From positions 1-21,611 of the forward strand of contig JAUXGM010000018.1 in the NCBI GenBank assembly GCA_030622125.1: a stretch of 21,611 bases of DNA. Reading direction: 5' to 3'. Below are positions 1-6,804 of this stretch, in pieces. How positions within the stretch are numbered: the stretch's first letter is position 1; each line of letters begins with the position of its first letter. Position numbers and translations under genes: made by a program. The stretch comes from a bacterium. Its GTDB lineage: Bacteria; AUK180. Below the pieces are notes generated by a model. It was not told the origin of the DNA, made no database searches, and saw only the letters and a list, made by a program, of their open reading frames with translations.

Positions 1-69
1 AAGCTTGAATCCAAAGCAACTTTCCCGATGGCAAATCGGGATGCTCTAACCAGCTTGAACTACGCCCCC
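1..69 (-). tRNA. truncated tRNA-like gene (Gly GCC or Ala UGC, unusual anticodon arm)
   Basis: Read on the minus strand, this has a tRNA-like 5' half: acceptor GGGGGCG, then TA, then a D arm GTTC...GAGC. A hairpin follows with perfect 6-bp stem TCCCGA/TCGGGA and loop TTTGCCA. With a normal 5-bp stem the loop would have 9 bases. With a 7-base loop the stem has 6 bp and the anticodon reads UGC (Ala, but C at position 37), while alignment to Gly tRNAs puts GCC in the anticodon. The T arm, near GGATTCAAGC, does not form a clean 5-bp stem and the gene runs off the window start. It could be a real atypical tRNA, a decaying copy, or an artefact at the HindIII-like AAGCTT that forms the window edge. 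It sits 20 bases downstream of the tRNA-Val body (16 from its CCA) and would be co-transcribed with it. Confidence 0.45.
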
Positions 70-85
70 GTAATTAGCCTTGTAA

Positions 86-162
86 TGGTGGGCGAAGCAG
101 GACTTGAACCTGCGACTTCATGCGTGTAAGGCATGCGTTCTAGCCAACTGAACTATCCGCCC
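86..162 (-). tRNA. tRNA-Val (anticodon UAC), CCA encoded
   Basis: The minus strand folds into a full cloverleaf. The acceptor stem is GGGCGGA (156-162) with TTCGCCC (90-96). The anticodon arm is CATGC-CTTACAC-GCATG, giving anticodon UAC. The T arm is GCAGG-TTCAAGT-CCTGC. The discriminator A (89) is followed directly by CCA (86-88), so the 3' end is genome-encoded. A strong promoter lies just upstream at 181-208. Confidence 0.95.
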
Positions 163-180
163 TTAATACAGATATTTTGT

Positions 181-208
181 ATTATATCATATTTTTTTTT
201 AAAGTCAA
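181..208 (-). promoter_or_regulatory. sigma70-type promoter for the tRNA pair
   Basis: On the minus strand, -35 TTGACT (203-208) and -10 TATAAT (181-186) are separated by 16 bases. The predicted start lies a few bases before the tRNA-Val 5' end. It sits just after the terminator of the lpxC operon, so the tRNAs look independently transcribed. Confidence 0.8.
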
Positions 209-227
209 GATTTTTTTCTTTTTTTCT

Positions 228-256
228 TGCGAAAAGGCAGGTTTATTCAACCTGCC
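228..256 (-). terminator. Rho-independent terminator after lpxC
   Basis: On the minus strand, GGCAGGTT (249-256) pairs perfectly with AACCTGCC (236-243) around a 5-base loop and is followed by TTTTC. It starts about 30 bases after the lpxC stop codon. It is the only convincing intrinsic terminator found for the long minus-strand gene run. Confidence 0.8.
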
Positions 257-287
257 TCTTGCAGATATGTAATTGGGTAATTTGGGG

Positions 288-1154
288 TTACTTATTGAAA
301 TGCGGTAGAAATTGATACCCGGGTTTTGGAATAGCATATACTGTTCTTTGATGGTTTGAAATAGCTCGTATTGCTTTCACATCAAGCGTATGTCCACTTT
401 TATATGCTACTATTCTGCCCATAAATGGCTTTCCCAATAAGTATATATCTCCAATAAGATCAAGCACTTTATGTTTAAGCCATTCATTTTCTATTCTAAG
501 ATCTCCATTAACTATACCATCGTCATCCAAAACAATTGCGTTATCAAGTGATCCACCTTTTATTAATCCTTTTTCTCTTAGTCCCTCTATCACATTAACA
601 AAGGTAAAGGTTCTTGAAAAACAGATCTTTGATTCATAACTTTTTTTATTTAAAATAAATTCTTCCGTAACTTTATCCAAAAGCGGATGGTTGAAAGAGA
701 TCGTATATTTTACTTCAAACTTCTTTGACGGCAAAAATAATAAATATTTATCATCCATATCTACCTGAAAAGGTTCCGTTACGGTAAAATAGGTTCTTTT
801 TTCATCAATATCCATTGTACCAATCGATTTTATCGCATCAACAAATATCCGTGCACTTCCTTCAAAGATAGGTATCTCGGGACCATCAATTTCTATGTAA
901 ATACTATCTATACCGAAGATATGTAGAGCGGATAATAAATGTTCCACAGTAGATATTGAGACACCCGATCTGCCTAATGTAACGGCAAAATTTGTGGATA
1001 TAACATTATCATAATGTGCATCGATATTAATACCTTTTGAAATAAATGTAACCTTTCCATGATCCGATGGTATAAAATGAAGATTTACTTTTTTACCGGT
1101 ATGAAGACCGATCCCGTTCAATGTAAATTCTTTTCTAATTGTTTGCATATTCAT
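288..1154 (-). CDS. lpxC: UDP-3-O-acyl-N-acetylglucosamine deacetylase
   Basis: LpxC is the zinc-dependent deacetylase that makes the committed step of lipid A synthesis in the cytoplasm, so its presence argues for an outer membrane with lipid A. The 288 residues cover both LpxC domains. EHLLSALH at 71-78 carries the catalytic Glu71 and zinc ligand His72. KHKVLDLIGD at 227-236 carries ligands His228 and Asp232. SGH ends at His255, the expected acid/base histidine. DGPEIPIFEGSA (90-101) is the family's conserved strand-loop. The length is slightly short of the usual ~305 residues and there is no FabZ fusion. No clear Shine-Dalgarno precedes either the first ATG or the second one two codons later. 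It is last in the long minus-strand run, 61 bases after the glycosylase stop, and is followed by a terminator. Confidence 0.96.
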   Translation of the reverse strand: MNMQTIRKEFTLNGIGLHTGKKVNLHFIPSDHGKVTFISKGINIDAHYDNVISTNFAVTLGRSGVSISTVEHLLSALHIFGIDSIYIEIDGPEIPIFEGSARIFVDAIKSIGTMDIDEKRTYFTVTEPFQVDMDDKYLLFLPSKKFEVKYTISFNHPLLDKVTEEFILNKKSYESKICFSRTFTFVNVIEGLREKGLIKGGSLDNAIVLDDDGIVNGDLRIENEWLKHKVLDLIGDIYLLGKPFMGRIVAYKSGHTLDVKAIRAISNHQRTVYAIPKPGYQFLPHFNK

Positions 1155-1215
1155 AACAACATATATTGCAAATTGTGTGCCAGTTTTTATTTTTAGTTAT
1201 ATTCGCACTTTATAA

Positions 1216-1935
1216 TTATATTGTTTGAGAAGCGTTGTGTTTTTTACTACGGGGGATCTCCTTCGCCGGCCTGTGCGTGCCGCACGCAGACAGGCAATGA
1301 CACTCTTTTTTTTCATTCTTCCCCCATTTAACAATAAGTGCGTGATATTCGTTATATATCTTATGATCCTTTGGTAATTGGGATTGAAAGAAATTTTGTA
1401 ATGTTTCATATTTCAAATCGGGAACAGACAGGCAATAATATTTTACAAACCTTTTTGTATACGCATCAATAACAAATACGGGAATTTTAAATCCATACAG
1501 AAGAATTGAATCACAGGTTTCCGGACCTATTCCTTTCACATTAAGAAGTTTTTTTCTAAATTCCGTCGGATCTTTTATTTTAAAATGTTCAAAATCCTTA
1601 CATCCTTCGTTTTTAAAAAATTCTATTAAAAGTTTCAATCGCAATGCCTTCTGCCTAAAATACCCCGATGATCTTATAAGTGTTTGAAGTCTTTCGGTAT
1701 TTAATGCTAATATTTTTTCAGGGGAAAGTAATTTCTCTTCTTTTAACTTTTTTATTGCTTTTTCAACATTTCCCCAATTAGTGTTTTGTGTAAGCAACCC
1801 ACCGATTACTATTTCAAAAACAGAATCACCGGGCCACCAATGTTGCGGTCCATACTCCTTTAAAAGTATGTTATATAATTGCAAAATGTTCTTTGTTTTA
1901 GGCTTTATTTTAAAGAGATCCATTCCTTTTTTCAT
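1216..1935 (-). CDS. endonuclease III-related HhH-GPD DNA glycosylase (MagIII-like), C-terminus rewritten by a repeat
   Basis: This is a base-excision DNA glycosylase of the HhH-GPD superfamily. HWWPGDSVFEIVIGGLLTQNTNW (residues 32-54) is typical of the endonuclease III-related branch that includes the Helicobacter 3-methyladenine glycosylase MagIII. The helix-hairpin-helix is NVKGIGPETCDSIL (132-145) and the catalytic Asp is D157 in VFVIDAY. The Lys that gives endonuclease III its lyase activity is replaced by Glu139, so a monofunctional glycosylase is likely. After residue ~209 the family resemblance stops. The last ~30 residues are encoded by a GC-rich hairpin repeat (see 1240-1305), and no canonical Cys-x6-Cys-x2-Cys-x5-Cys Fe-S motif is present. 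The start overlaps the upstream glycosyltransferase gene; Met5 (1923) is an equally possible start. The exact lesion recognised cannot be told. Confidence 0.85.
   Translation of the reverse strand: MKKGMDLFKIKPKTKNILQLYNILLKEYGPQHWWPGDSVFEIVIGGLLTQNTNWGNVEKAIKKLKEEKLLSPEKILALNTERLQTLIRSSGYFRQKALRLKLLIEFFKNEGCKDFEHFKIKDPTEFRKKLLNVKGIGPETCDSILLYGFKIPVFVIDAYTKRFVKYYCLSVPDLKYETLQNFFQSQLPKDHKIYNEYHALIVKWGKNEKKECHCLSACGTHRPAKEIPRSKKHNASQTI
1240..1305 (-). repeat. GC-rich palindromic repeat inserted in the 3' end of a coding gene
   Basis: A GC-rich block interrupts very AT-rich DNA. Its core, 1269-1295, is a long imperfect palindrome: GCCTGT...ACAGGC arms around TGCGTGC/GCACGCA. It is flanked by segments resembling the GTCATTGC...GATCCCCC type of short dispersed repeat seen in many bacterial genomes. 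It lies in frame within the final ~30 codons of the glycosylase. The boundaries are approximate and only one copy is in this window. Confidence 0.7.
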
Positions 1936-2899
1936 GATAAATTAACAGCATTTTATTTTTATATGATTCCCAATTTGGTTTTGCAGCAATAACCTCTATA
2001 TCCTCCGGTCCATACGAAAGTCCATGTAATTTCTGTAAAGAGTATGAAACGGGAGAATATCTTCCTTTCAGGTATTCCACATATCCACCGTAATCGGTTG
2101 CAATTACAGGGATACCATAATCAATTGCCTGAAAGATCGTAATTCCATACGCCTCTGAACTACTCAATTGAACATAACAATCAGAGGATTGCAAAAGAAG
2201 TTGTATATCCGTATCGCTATAATACTCATCAATGATCTTGATATTATTTAGGTCTTTATACTCATTCTTTATTTGTGTTACCGACTCTTCCCAATGCTTC
2301 AATTTTCCCGATCTTTTTTCCGGAAGGGTTTTCAATATAAATTCTACTTTTTCATTATTTCCAAATGCCTCCAAAAAACCATGCAGCATAAAAGAGATAT
2401 TTTTTCGTTTATGCGGGGTTGCTATTGAAAGAAATGTAAATTTTTCTTTTTTTCCTTTGCCATTCTCTTTCAATATTTCATAAGGAAGAGGTTCAACCGT
2501 TATTATTTTTTTTACTCCGGATCTTATACAGAGCTCCTTTACAAAATTGGAAGGTACCGTTAAAAGATCAAGATATTTGTTTATATTTTCTACCCAGATA
2601 TTTGGTAATGGATAGGTCTCATATACCAATATTCCTATTTTATCTCGTCCATTTATGTTCTTGTAGAGAGAGGGGTGTATAAAAGCAATCTCTTTTTCCG
2701 CAACATAATTTCGGGGAACGATCCTTTCTCTCAATTCATCACTTAACGGAAAATTGGGATCGAAACCGATACCTTTTTTCATTTTAATCCCAAAATCTAT
2801 ATTTTTGCGGATCATTTTTGCAGCATACTGTCTTAAAATATATGACCATGAGTAATAGGATTGGAACATGCCGTAAAGAACTACTTTTGGAGAGTTCAT
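1910..2899 (-). CDS. GT4-type glycosyltransferase
   Basis: A GT-B fold glycosyltransferase of 329 residues with a GT4-like C-terminal half. FTFLSIATPHKRKNISFMLHGF (154-175) is the loop where the nucleotide-sugar domain begins. SSSEAYGITIFQAIDYGIPVIATDYGGYVEYL (246-277) is the donor-binding signature. The second Glu of the usual E-x7-E pair is Gln257 here, with Glu249 kept. No signal peptide or membrane segment is seen, so it should act in the cytoplasm or at the membrane face. Its start overlaps the preceding membrane-protein gene in an ATGA arrangement and lpxC lies two genes on. This suggests a role in surface polysaccharide or glycolipid synthesis, but donor and acceptor are unknown. Confidence 0.85.
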   Translation of the reverse strand: MNSPKVVLYGMFQSYYSWSYILRQYAAKMIRKNIDFGIKMKKGIGFDPNFPLSDELRERIVPRNYVAEKEIAFIHPSLYKNINGRDKIGILVYETYPLPNIWVENINKYLDLLTVPSNFVKELCIRSGVKKIITVEPLPYEILKENGKGKKEKFTFLSIATPHKRKNISFMLHGFLEAFGNNEKVEFILKTLPEKRSGKLKHWEESVTQIKNEYKDLNNIKIIDEYYSDTDIQLLLQSSDCYVQLSSSEAYGITIFQAIDYGIPVIATDYGGYVEYLKGRYSPVSYSLQKLHGLSYGPEDIEVIAAKPNWESYKNKMLLIYHEKRNGSL

Positions 2900-3540
2900 A
2901 ATAACCCGAATATTGAAAAGATCCTTTCCCTGAACATATCAACTACCTCAATTAAAAGGGAAAGTCTTCCCATTATCGTATATCCGAAAGAAGCACCGAA
3001 TCCTATCATCATAAAAAAAATTCCGATATTTGCAATAAAATTTTCTCTCTTTTTATTCCCACGAACAATGAACAAAAAATAATACATTGTAGTTACAATT
3101 GCAATGAGAATAATAATATAATTAAATATCTCAAAAAGAGATAAATTACTGAAATCTACAACGGAGGAATTTATTTGTCTCATAATAGATGTTTCTATCC
3201 GTGGACCAATCTCTACACCTGCCCCTGTTCCGAGCAAAAAAGCGAGCGGGTATTTTGCAAGAAAGCCGTATTTCTTTGAAAAAGAGGTAAAGAATAATAA
3301 TCCCAAAAGACAGGGAAGAATAATATTCATTACTTGAAAAAAATTGTTTGTTCCGGTAGAGTAAAATAACGGTATCCATATTTTTTTTATAAATCCGGCA
3401 TTAAAAATAATTAAAAAACCGTACCCGGCGGAAACACCTACCAATAAGCGTTCCGTAAACTTAAAAAAATGATTATCTTTAAATACGAATGATAAGACCG
3501 ACAACATAAGAAGGATCACTATGATATTAATTATTCCCAT
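2896..3540 (-). CDS. polytopic membrane protein of unknown function (DUF6754 cassette)
   Basis: An unrecognised integral membrane protein of 214 residues from the chosen start. Hydrophobic stretches suggest about six or seven membrane segments, the first covering IINIIVILLMLSVLSFVF. A conserved-looking loop, LGTGAGVEIGPRIE, sits between two segments. The start at 3540 is preferred over the longer reading from 3573 because AAGGG lies 8 bases before this ATG and the overlap with the upstream gene drops from 47 to 14 bases. It ends in an ATGA overlap with the glycosyltransferase. Together with the next three upstream genes it forms a tight cassette, so the products probably work in one membrane complex. 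That is inference from gene order only. Confidence 0.75.
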   Translation of the reverse strand: MGIINIIVILLMLSVLSFVFKDNHFFKFTERLLVGVSAGYGFLIIFNAGFIKKIWIPLFYSTGTNNFFQVMNIILPCLLGLLFFTSFSKKYGFLAKYPLAFLLGTGAGVEIGPRIETSIMRQINSSVVDFSNLSLFEIFNYIIILIAIVTTMYYFLFIVRGNKKRENFIANIGIFFMMIGFGASFGYTIMGRLSLLIEVVDMFRERIFSIFGLL

Positions 3541-4333
3541 GCCTTTTTCCCTTAAAATACTCATAATTTCCAATTATTATCAGAATAAATATAAGAATAT
3601 GAGCAAATGTTTGTGCCGACATACCTCTTCTTGCTTTTGCGGACATATCAAGAAGTGTTTCATATTCAGCGGCACCACGAAGCCCACCCAATAAGCCCAA
3701 AAGCTGTCCGGAATTAAGATAGGGATAGTATTCGCTTGCCATAACAGCCGTTACTCCACTTGCCATCGGTACTCCATACTTTGTGTTTATGTATGTCAAT
3801 AAATCTAATGTACTGTTGCCGTCGGCTAAGTCGATCAAAAGGCTAAAATCCGAGATCTTTTGAATATTTTTAAAGATATTAAAATTTTCAAGATCTTTTC
3901 CGTCAAAGGTTTTTTTATAAACACTGTAAAAATCCTCGCCCATATCCTGTAATGCGGATTTATCCCCGGGAACAAATCCGAGATAGTAATAATCCGAATT
4001 TTCTTTTTTCTTCATTTTTCTCGCAATTTTTTTTATGGAAAGATAACCAAGATTGGTAACATTTGCATTTAGCGGATTCATATAAACAGGAATAATATCA
4101 TTTTTAAATAAATGATAGGTAAGAGCATCGAGCATCGGTAATAGTTCAGCTTTGGTAGAAGGGTCAAATGAAATAGTAACCACTATAAAACTACCCTTTT
4201 TTAAAGAATTTATCTCCTGAAAAAAGTTGATTACGGGCTCGGTCGGTTTAATTTTAAAAGAAATTCCGAATATCAAAGGAAGTATAATAACAAGAAGAAG
4301 TAAAAAATAAATTACCTCTTTTTTAATTTTCAT
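3527..4333 (-). CDS. bitopic membrane-anchored protein of unknown function (DUF6754 cassette)
   Basis: 268 residues with one N-terminal membrane segment or uncleaved signal (about 8-28) and one C-terminal segment (about 243-258). Between them is a soluble domain of ~210 residues, probably extracytoplasmic. This domain is rich in beta/alpha-like pattern (GSFIVVTISFD, DALTYHLFKNDIIPVYMNP, FSLLIDLADG) and ends in a Gly-rich stretch, LLGLLGGLRGAAEYE. I do not recognise a catalytic motif. It overlaps both neighbours (4 bases upstream in an ATGA junction, 14 bases downstream), so it is translationally coupled within the membrane cassette. Its role is unknown; a periplasmic sensor or scaffold subunit would fit the topology. 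Confidence 0.75.
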   Translation of the reverse strand: MKIKKEVIYFLLLLVIILPLIFGISFKIKPTEPVINFFQEINSLKKGSFIVVTISFDPSTKAELLPMLDALTYHLFKNDIIPVYMNPLNANVTNLGYLSIKKIARKMKKKENSDYYYLGFVPGDKSALQDMGEDFYSVYKKTFDGKDLENFNIFKNIQKISDFSLLIDLADGNSTLDLLTYINTKYGVPMASGVTAVMASEYYPYLNSGQLLGLLGGLRGAAEYETLLDMSAKARRGMSAQTFAHILIFILIIIGNYEYFKGKRHGNN

Positions 4334-4986
4334 TTAAGCCAACCCCTTTCAATACCGAATATTACCTTTAAGGAAGTTGAAATGATCCCCAGTGTAATAC
4401 CAAATATAAAAGCTCTTTTTATCCCGACATTAGGTACATTCAATATCCATTTTGTCCATGCGGGAAAATCAATAAGAGAAATAACGCTACCGTTTATATG
4501 CAGTGTGGTAATTTTTGCAATAAAATCTCCTAATGGAATTCTACCGATTATTACAATTGAGCCGGAAATTAAAAGTACGGTAGATGAAAAATTCTTTGCC
4601 CTAAATGCCCTGTATGCTGCTGAGGAAATGTAAAATGCAAGCAAAGAAAAAACGGTTGCTTGAAGAGGAACCTGTATATTCTGGTAAATAAAATCTACCG
4701 GCGTTTTTTCTCCGATCCCAAAGATAAGTCCTAATATAACTACCGTAAAAAATGAGATTATCGTTGTTAATGGAAAGATAGATTTAACTTTTTTAAATTT
4801 TAAATCCTGAAATTGTCTTGCAAGTAATGAGCGGATTGCAAGCAGCAATGCAAATGTTGATATAACAATACTCCAATCAAGAACATTCTTATAGATCAAA
4901 TCCAGTACCGGTATATTTAAAAAGTATTGCAATGTCATAATAACACCACCGATCAAAACAATGAGAAGAGCGATCAATTCTTTCAT
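4330..4986 (-). CDS. six-segment membrane protein of unknown function (DUF6754 cassette)
   Basis: 218 residues, almost entirely hydrophobic, with about six membrane segments (near 3-23, 37-54, 71-92, 107-127, 135-152 and 193-212). A short basic loop, RQFQDLKFKKVKS, after segment two is probably cytoplasmic. No transporter signature or charged residue cluster within a membrane segment stands out. Both ends overlap neighbours by 4 bases (ATGA), so it is made together with the DUF6754-type protein before it and the bitopic protein after it. Function unknown. Confidence 0.75.
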   Translation of the reverse strand: MKELIALLIVLIGGVIMTLQYFLNIPVLDLIYKNVLDWSIVISTFALLLAIRSLLARQFQDLKFKKVKSIFPLTTIISFFTVVILGLIFGIGEKTPVDFIYQNIQVPLQATVFSLLAFYISSAAYRAFRAKNFSSTVLLISGSIVIIGRIPLGDFIAKITTLHINGSVISLIDFPAWTKWILNVPNVGIKRAFIFGITLGIISTSLKVIFGIERGWLK

Positions 4987-5750
4987 AAATTTTTACTTAA
5001 AAGCCTTATAATTATATATAAAATTATGCCTATCTTTGCAATATCCTGCATTAAAACACCCTTTAAAGAATTCAAATCTTTTTTAATATATGCGGATGCT
5101 GTAAAAAGTTCTTCGCCCATAAGCAGATAGTCGCAGGAAGTAATAAAAAATGGTATCTGTGCGACAGAATCGGTGCCGGCGATCTGAATTGCACCGGTAG
5201 ATTGCCCATGTTCCGTTAAGATCAATGATTCCGCATAAAATGTTCCCATATAAAAGATTGCACCCGGTTTTACTTCGTTTGTTAAACTATTTATACTTGC
5301 CGCATAAGGAAATTGTGAATCGGTAATATAAAATATTTTACTTGAATTGATAAGCTCGGGGTTTCCAGCTCTTAGGAATCCGCTTTTTATCTCTTCACGA
5401 GCAGAGATCATAGTGATAGAATTATTATGAGGAGATATTATCGGTGTGCCGTAATTCGCAGCAACCTCTGCGATCTTACCGAGAACATTTATTCCGGCAA
5501 TGGCAGAAACAGCAGGAACCGGCTTTAAACCTGCTACATAGAGAATCGGACTTCCCATCTCTGTTGATCGTCCTATTGCTTCCTCTATTGCCTCTATCCC
5601 GCTTAATTTCCTTGTTGGTAAATGTTTGATTTTTAACAGATACGAAAGAGTAAATAAGATCAGAACGAATATAAAAAAAAGTAGGGATTCGCCTCTTCCC
5701 GATTTTATTATTCCATTACTATCGGCAAAGATATATGCATTGTTGAACAA
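4983..5750 (-). CDS. DUF6754-type membrane protein; probably starts upstream at a non-standard ATA
   Basis: I recognise the pattern of the DUF6754 family: EEAIGRSTEMGSPILYVAGL, then a domain containing AREEIKSGFLRAGNPE, SQFPYAAS, GTFYAESLILTEHGQSTGAIQIAGT and LLMGEELFTASAYI. A membrane segment near residues 23-39 precedes this domain and another ends the protein. Function is uncharacterised. The coordinates given use the only standard start, TTG, which has no Shine-Dalgarno. The same frame stays open upstream: AAGGAG at 5791-5796 sits 7 bases before an ATA codon at 5781-5783. Starting there gives 266 residues with an N-terminus KNKLIGFLCLLFNNAYIFA that looks like a signal peptide and overlaps the preceding foldase gene by 11 bases. 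The 3' end overlaps the next gene by 4 bases. It is the first gene of the four-gene membrane cassette. Confidence 0.8.
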   Translation of the reverse strand: MFNNAYIFADSNGIIKSGRGESLLFFIFVLILFTLSYLLKIKHLPTRKLSGIEAIEEAIGRSTEMGSPILYVAGLKPVPAVSAIAGINVLGKIAEVAANYGTPIISPHNNSITMISAREEIKSGFLRAGNPELINSSKIFYITDSQFPYAASINSLTNEVKPGAIFYMGTFYAESLILTEHGQSTGAIQIAGTDSVAQIPFFITSCDYLLMGEELFTASAYIKKDLNSLKGVLMQDIAKIGIILYIIIRLLSKNL

Positions 5751-5772
5751 AAGGCAGAGAAACCCAATAAGT

Positions 5773-6804
5773 TTATTTTTTATTCTCAGACTCCTTAATA
5801 GGATCCGCAGAGGTATTTCCCTTTACTGTTTCCTCAACTTTTTTCATATTACCTCTTACATATTCATTCAACGGTTGTAAATAGATATCTCTCTTGTAGG
5901 GCTTTAATATTTTTTGCTTTGTTGGAATATTCATTCTGCCGACCATCTTATCGTAATAAACACTTTTTACATAGTTATATCTTTCTTTGAATTTTTCTAC
6001 TTTTGAAACATAAATAATAACCCAGCCTTCCGGGGTTAAAAATGGTTCCGAAAAAGTCTTCGGCTTTAATTTTTCGAGATTATAATCATAGACCTTTGTG
6101 TTATCTCCAAGATTCGTCCAGCCTATCAACCCGCCGCTTGCGACCCATTGTGGATTTCCTTCGGTGTACATCCTGGCAACCTTAATAAAATCATTACCGT
6201 TCTTTAATAATTTATATGCTTCTTCTATCTTCTTTTTTGCTTTTAATACCTCTTCTTTGGTGCTGTTAGGAAAGCATTGGGTCTTTATTATATATACAAA
6301 ATAACGATCAATATCCAATCTATTTTCTTTGTAAAATCGCTTTATTGCCGTTTGCGACATATCTATTCGCTTATCAATTTCTATTGTAATGAGTTTCTTT
6401 ATTAAGTTTACTTCTGCTTGAATTTCATAGTGTTTCTTCAAGCGCCTCATTGCATTTATATAATCAGGCTCCCTATCATATCCTCTTTTTTTTGCAATAT
6501 AAACACCTATTTTTTGTTCTAATATTTTTGAGATCAATTTTTCCATTTCAGCCTGATCGGTCAGTATGATCGCTTTTTTATTAGGATAGTATAGATATAT
6601 CCAATCATAAACATCTTCTACGGTAACGATTATTCCATTTGCTGTTTTCCCAACTATGAGATCTTTTTTAATATCTTTGCTTGATGGATAATCATTTATA
6701 TCCAATCTTGTCATTTTCTCCGGTATTTCGCCCTCTTTCTTACATGCATAAGTAAATAATAATAAGAGCGTCAAAATGAGCATAAACATTTGTTTTGCTT
6801 TCAT
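5773..6804 (-). CDS. PpiC/parvulin-type peptidyl-prolyl isomerase, probable lipoprotein
   Basis: 343 residues. An N-terminal signal (KAKQMFMLILTLLLLFTYAC) ends at Cys21 in a loose lipobox, so a lipid-anchored periplasmic protein is likely. Residues ~55-160 form a helical SurA-like chaperone region. Residues ~167-271 form a parvulin domain, seen in the phrases AYKLLKNGNDFIKVARMYTE, SGGLIGW and EPFLTPEGWVIIYVSKVE. The usual active-site His at the first strand is missing (RYFVYIIK instead of xxSHILI), so isomerase activity is doubtful and a chaperone role is more likely. Its ATG directly follows the stop of the nuclease-GGDEF gene. The coding end carries the Shine-Dalgarno of the DUF6754-type gene. 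It probably folds or delivers envelope proteins. Confidence 0.85.
   Translation of the reverse strand: MKAKQMFMLILTLLLLFTYACKKEGEIPEKMTRLDINDYPSSKDIKKDLIVGKTANGIIVTVEDVYDWIYLYYPNKKAIILTDQAEMEKLISKILEQKIGVYIAKKRGYDREPDYINAMRRLKKHYEIQAEVNLIKKLITIEIDKRIDMSQTAIKRFYKENRLDIDRYFVYIIKTQCFPNSTKEEVLKAKKKIEEAYKLLKNGNDFIKVARMYTEGNPQWVASGGLIGWTNLGDNTKVYDYNLEKLKPKTFSEPFLTPEGWVIIYVSKVEKFKERYNYVKSVYYDKMVGRMNIPTKQKILKPYKRDIYLQPLNEYVRGNMKKVEETVKGNTSADPIKESENKK

Noticed and set aside
1-6. HindIII-type AAGCTT at the very start, as proof of a clone boundary
   Set aside because: A six-base match alone is weak. It is mentioned only as a possible explanation for the odd tRNA.
133-315. 60-codon plus-strand open frame over the tRNA-Val, promoter and terminator
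   Set aside because: It overlaps a tRNA, a promoter and a terminator, and reads through poly-T.
1197-1409. 70-codon open frame on the minus strand overlapping the glycosylase gene
   Set aside because: It is an alternative frame across the glycosylase 3' end and the GC-rich repeat. The glycosylase frame has clear family motifs; this one has none.
5444-5880. Plus-strand open frames within the DUF6754-type and foldase genes
   Set aside because: They are antisense shadows of genes with recognised or coupled frames; no ribosome binding sites or protein features.
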